A stretch of 44,629 bases of DNA from a bacterium (GTDB lineage Bacteria; Gemmatimonadota; Gemmatimonadetes; Longimicrobiales; RSA9): assembly GCA_003242735.1 (NCBI GenBank), contig QGVH01000030.1, forward strand, positions 1 to 44,629, in the 5' to 3' direction. Position numbers and translations under genes: made by a program. Below, piece after piece: positions 43,827-44,629 of the stretch. Each line of letters opens with the position of its first letter. Position 1 is the stretch's first letter. Under the pieces are notes generated by a model. The model was not told the origin of the DNA. It made no database searches and worked only from the letters and a program-made list of their open reading frames with translations.

Positions 43827-43901
43827 GGTGGGCGTAGCTCAGTCGGTTAGAGCGCCAGGTTGTGGCCCTGGAGGTCGCCGGTTCGAATCCGGTCGCTCAC
43901 C
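43827..43901 (+). tRNA. tRNA-His (anticodon GTG)
   Basis: Acceptor GTGGGCG/CGCTCAC (one G-U pair), with the His-specific extra G at 43827 opposite discriminator C at 43901. Anticodon arm CCAGG/CCTGG with loop TTGTGGC, anticodon GTG. CCA is not encoded. Confidence 0.95.
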
Positions 43902-43938
43902 CCTGGATGGTAGTGCCGGGCACTTGGATGGACGATAC

Positions 43939-44011
<73 letters not shown>

Positions 44012-44038
44012 CTTAACCAGACAACGGGATGCCCGGGA

Positions 44039-44067
44039 TTGACACGGCGACCGGTCCGTGTTAAGAT
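44039..44067 (+). promoter_or_regulatory. rRNA operon promoter
   Basis: Consensus TTGACA (44039-44044), 17-base spacer, TAAGAT (44062-44067), 182 bases before 16S. It is the strongest promoter read in the window. No second promoter was seen in the leader. Confidence 0.85.
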
Positions 44068-44084
44068 TTCTGGGCTAGTCTCCG

Positions 44085-44171
44085 ACCTCCGATGCCGGAG
44101 GTTCCGGGCTGTTTGAAAACCGAGGTTCGGTGGATCGGGTGGCCCACGTCCGGGGGTGCTACTTCCCCCGG
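44085..44171 (+). promoter_or_regulatory. rRNA leader with boxA-like antitermination site and hairpins
   Basis: A hairpin ACCTCCG/CGGAGGT (44085-44102) precedes GCTGTTTGAAAAC (44108-44120), a boxA-like sequence and probable NusB-NusE binding site. A second strong hairpin CCGGGGG/CCCCCGG (44150-44171) follows. The leader is cut off from its 3' processing partner by the window end. Confidence 0.6.
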
Positions 44172-44248
44172 CCTTTGAGTGGGAACCAAAGTAGATTCCG
44201 GACGGCGTCGTATTTGACGCGTTCGGTTGGGCTAGAGGTTGAGCTTTC

Positions 44249-44629
<381 letters not shown>

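Overview
The window reads as about 44.6 kb of a very GC-rich (roughly 70% by eye) chromosome from a diderm (Gram-negative) bacterium. Evidence for an outer membrane includes LptE, an LpxH-type hydrolase, RfaE1/RfaE2 for ADP-heptose, an Mla-type lipid transporter, an Omp85-like barrel and many signal peptides. A complete mannose-family PTS with HprK, together with the 16S fragment at the right edge, is compatible with Gemmatimonadota. That assignment comes from memory of the phylum and was not tested by a search. The region is core chromosome: no insertion sequence, phage, CRISPR array or plasmid gene was recognised.

Layout: (1) 1-6096 holds the 3' end of purM, a secreted or barrel-like protein, and a riboflavin block (ribD, ribE, ribBA, ribH) running into nusB. 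(2) 6093-13020 holds a glycosyltransferase, hpf, hprK, then PTS EIIA, EIIB, EIIC, EIID, HPr and EI in tight succession. (3) 13066-19492 holds metK and ahcY (SAM cycle), a DUF151 nuclease, a membrane-anchored protein, recO and selB. (4) 19672-23390 holds a small FlgD-like secreted protein, a minus-strand pair (ptsN and a zinc-ribbon protein), dus, larB and tmRNA. (5) 23475-26171 (minus strand) holds an MlaE-MlaF-MlaD transporter. (6) 26293-31192 holds rfaE1, ridA, selenocysteine tRNA, recX, a lipid kinase, a DUF5683-like protein and murI, converging on lpxH (minus strand). (7) 31918-39279 holds a 395-base gene-free stretch followed by an envelope cluster: a YbgC-type thioesterase, a HEAT-cyclophilin lipoprotein, a 992-residue protease/propeller/barrel fusion, a lipoprotein and lptE. 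(8) 39353-43518 holds an antiporter, hemC, rfaE2, rph and rdgB. (9) 43574-44629 holds four tRNA genes (Pro, Arg, His, Lys) and the start of an rRNA operon.

Together the genes cover flavin and SAM metabolism, sugar-phosphotransfer control, selenocysteine decoding (SelB plus its tRNA), ribosome rescue, and assembly of the outer membrane and LPS core. Eleven candidate sigma-70-type promoters could be read directly (near TTGAC, 17-18 bases, TAnnnT). Two of them, for dus and lpxH, place the predicted transcription start at or beside the start codon. The points most worth a second look are the protease/propeller/Omp85 fusion, the structured unexplained leader at 31990-32312, a probable ATC start for recX, the one-operon PTS/HprK arrangement, and the standalone FlgD-like protein.
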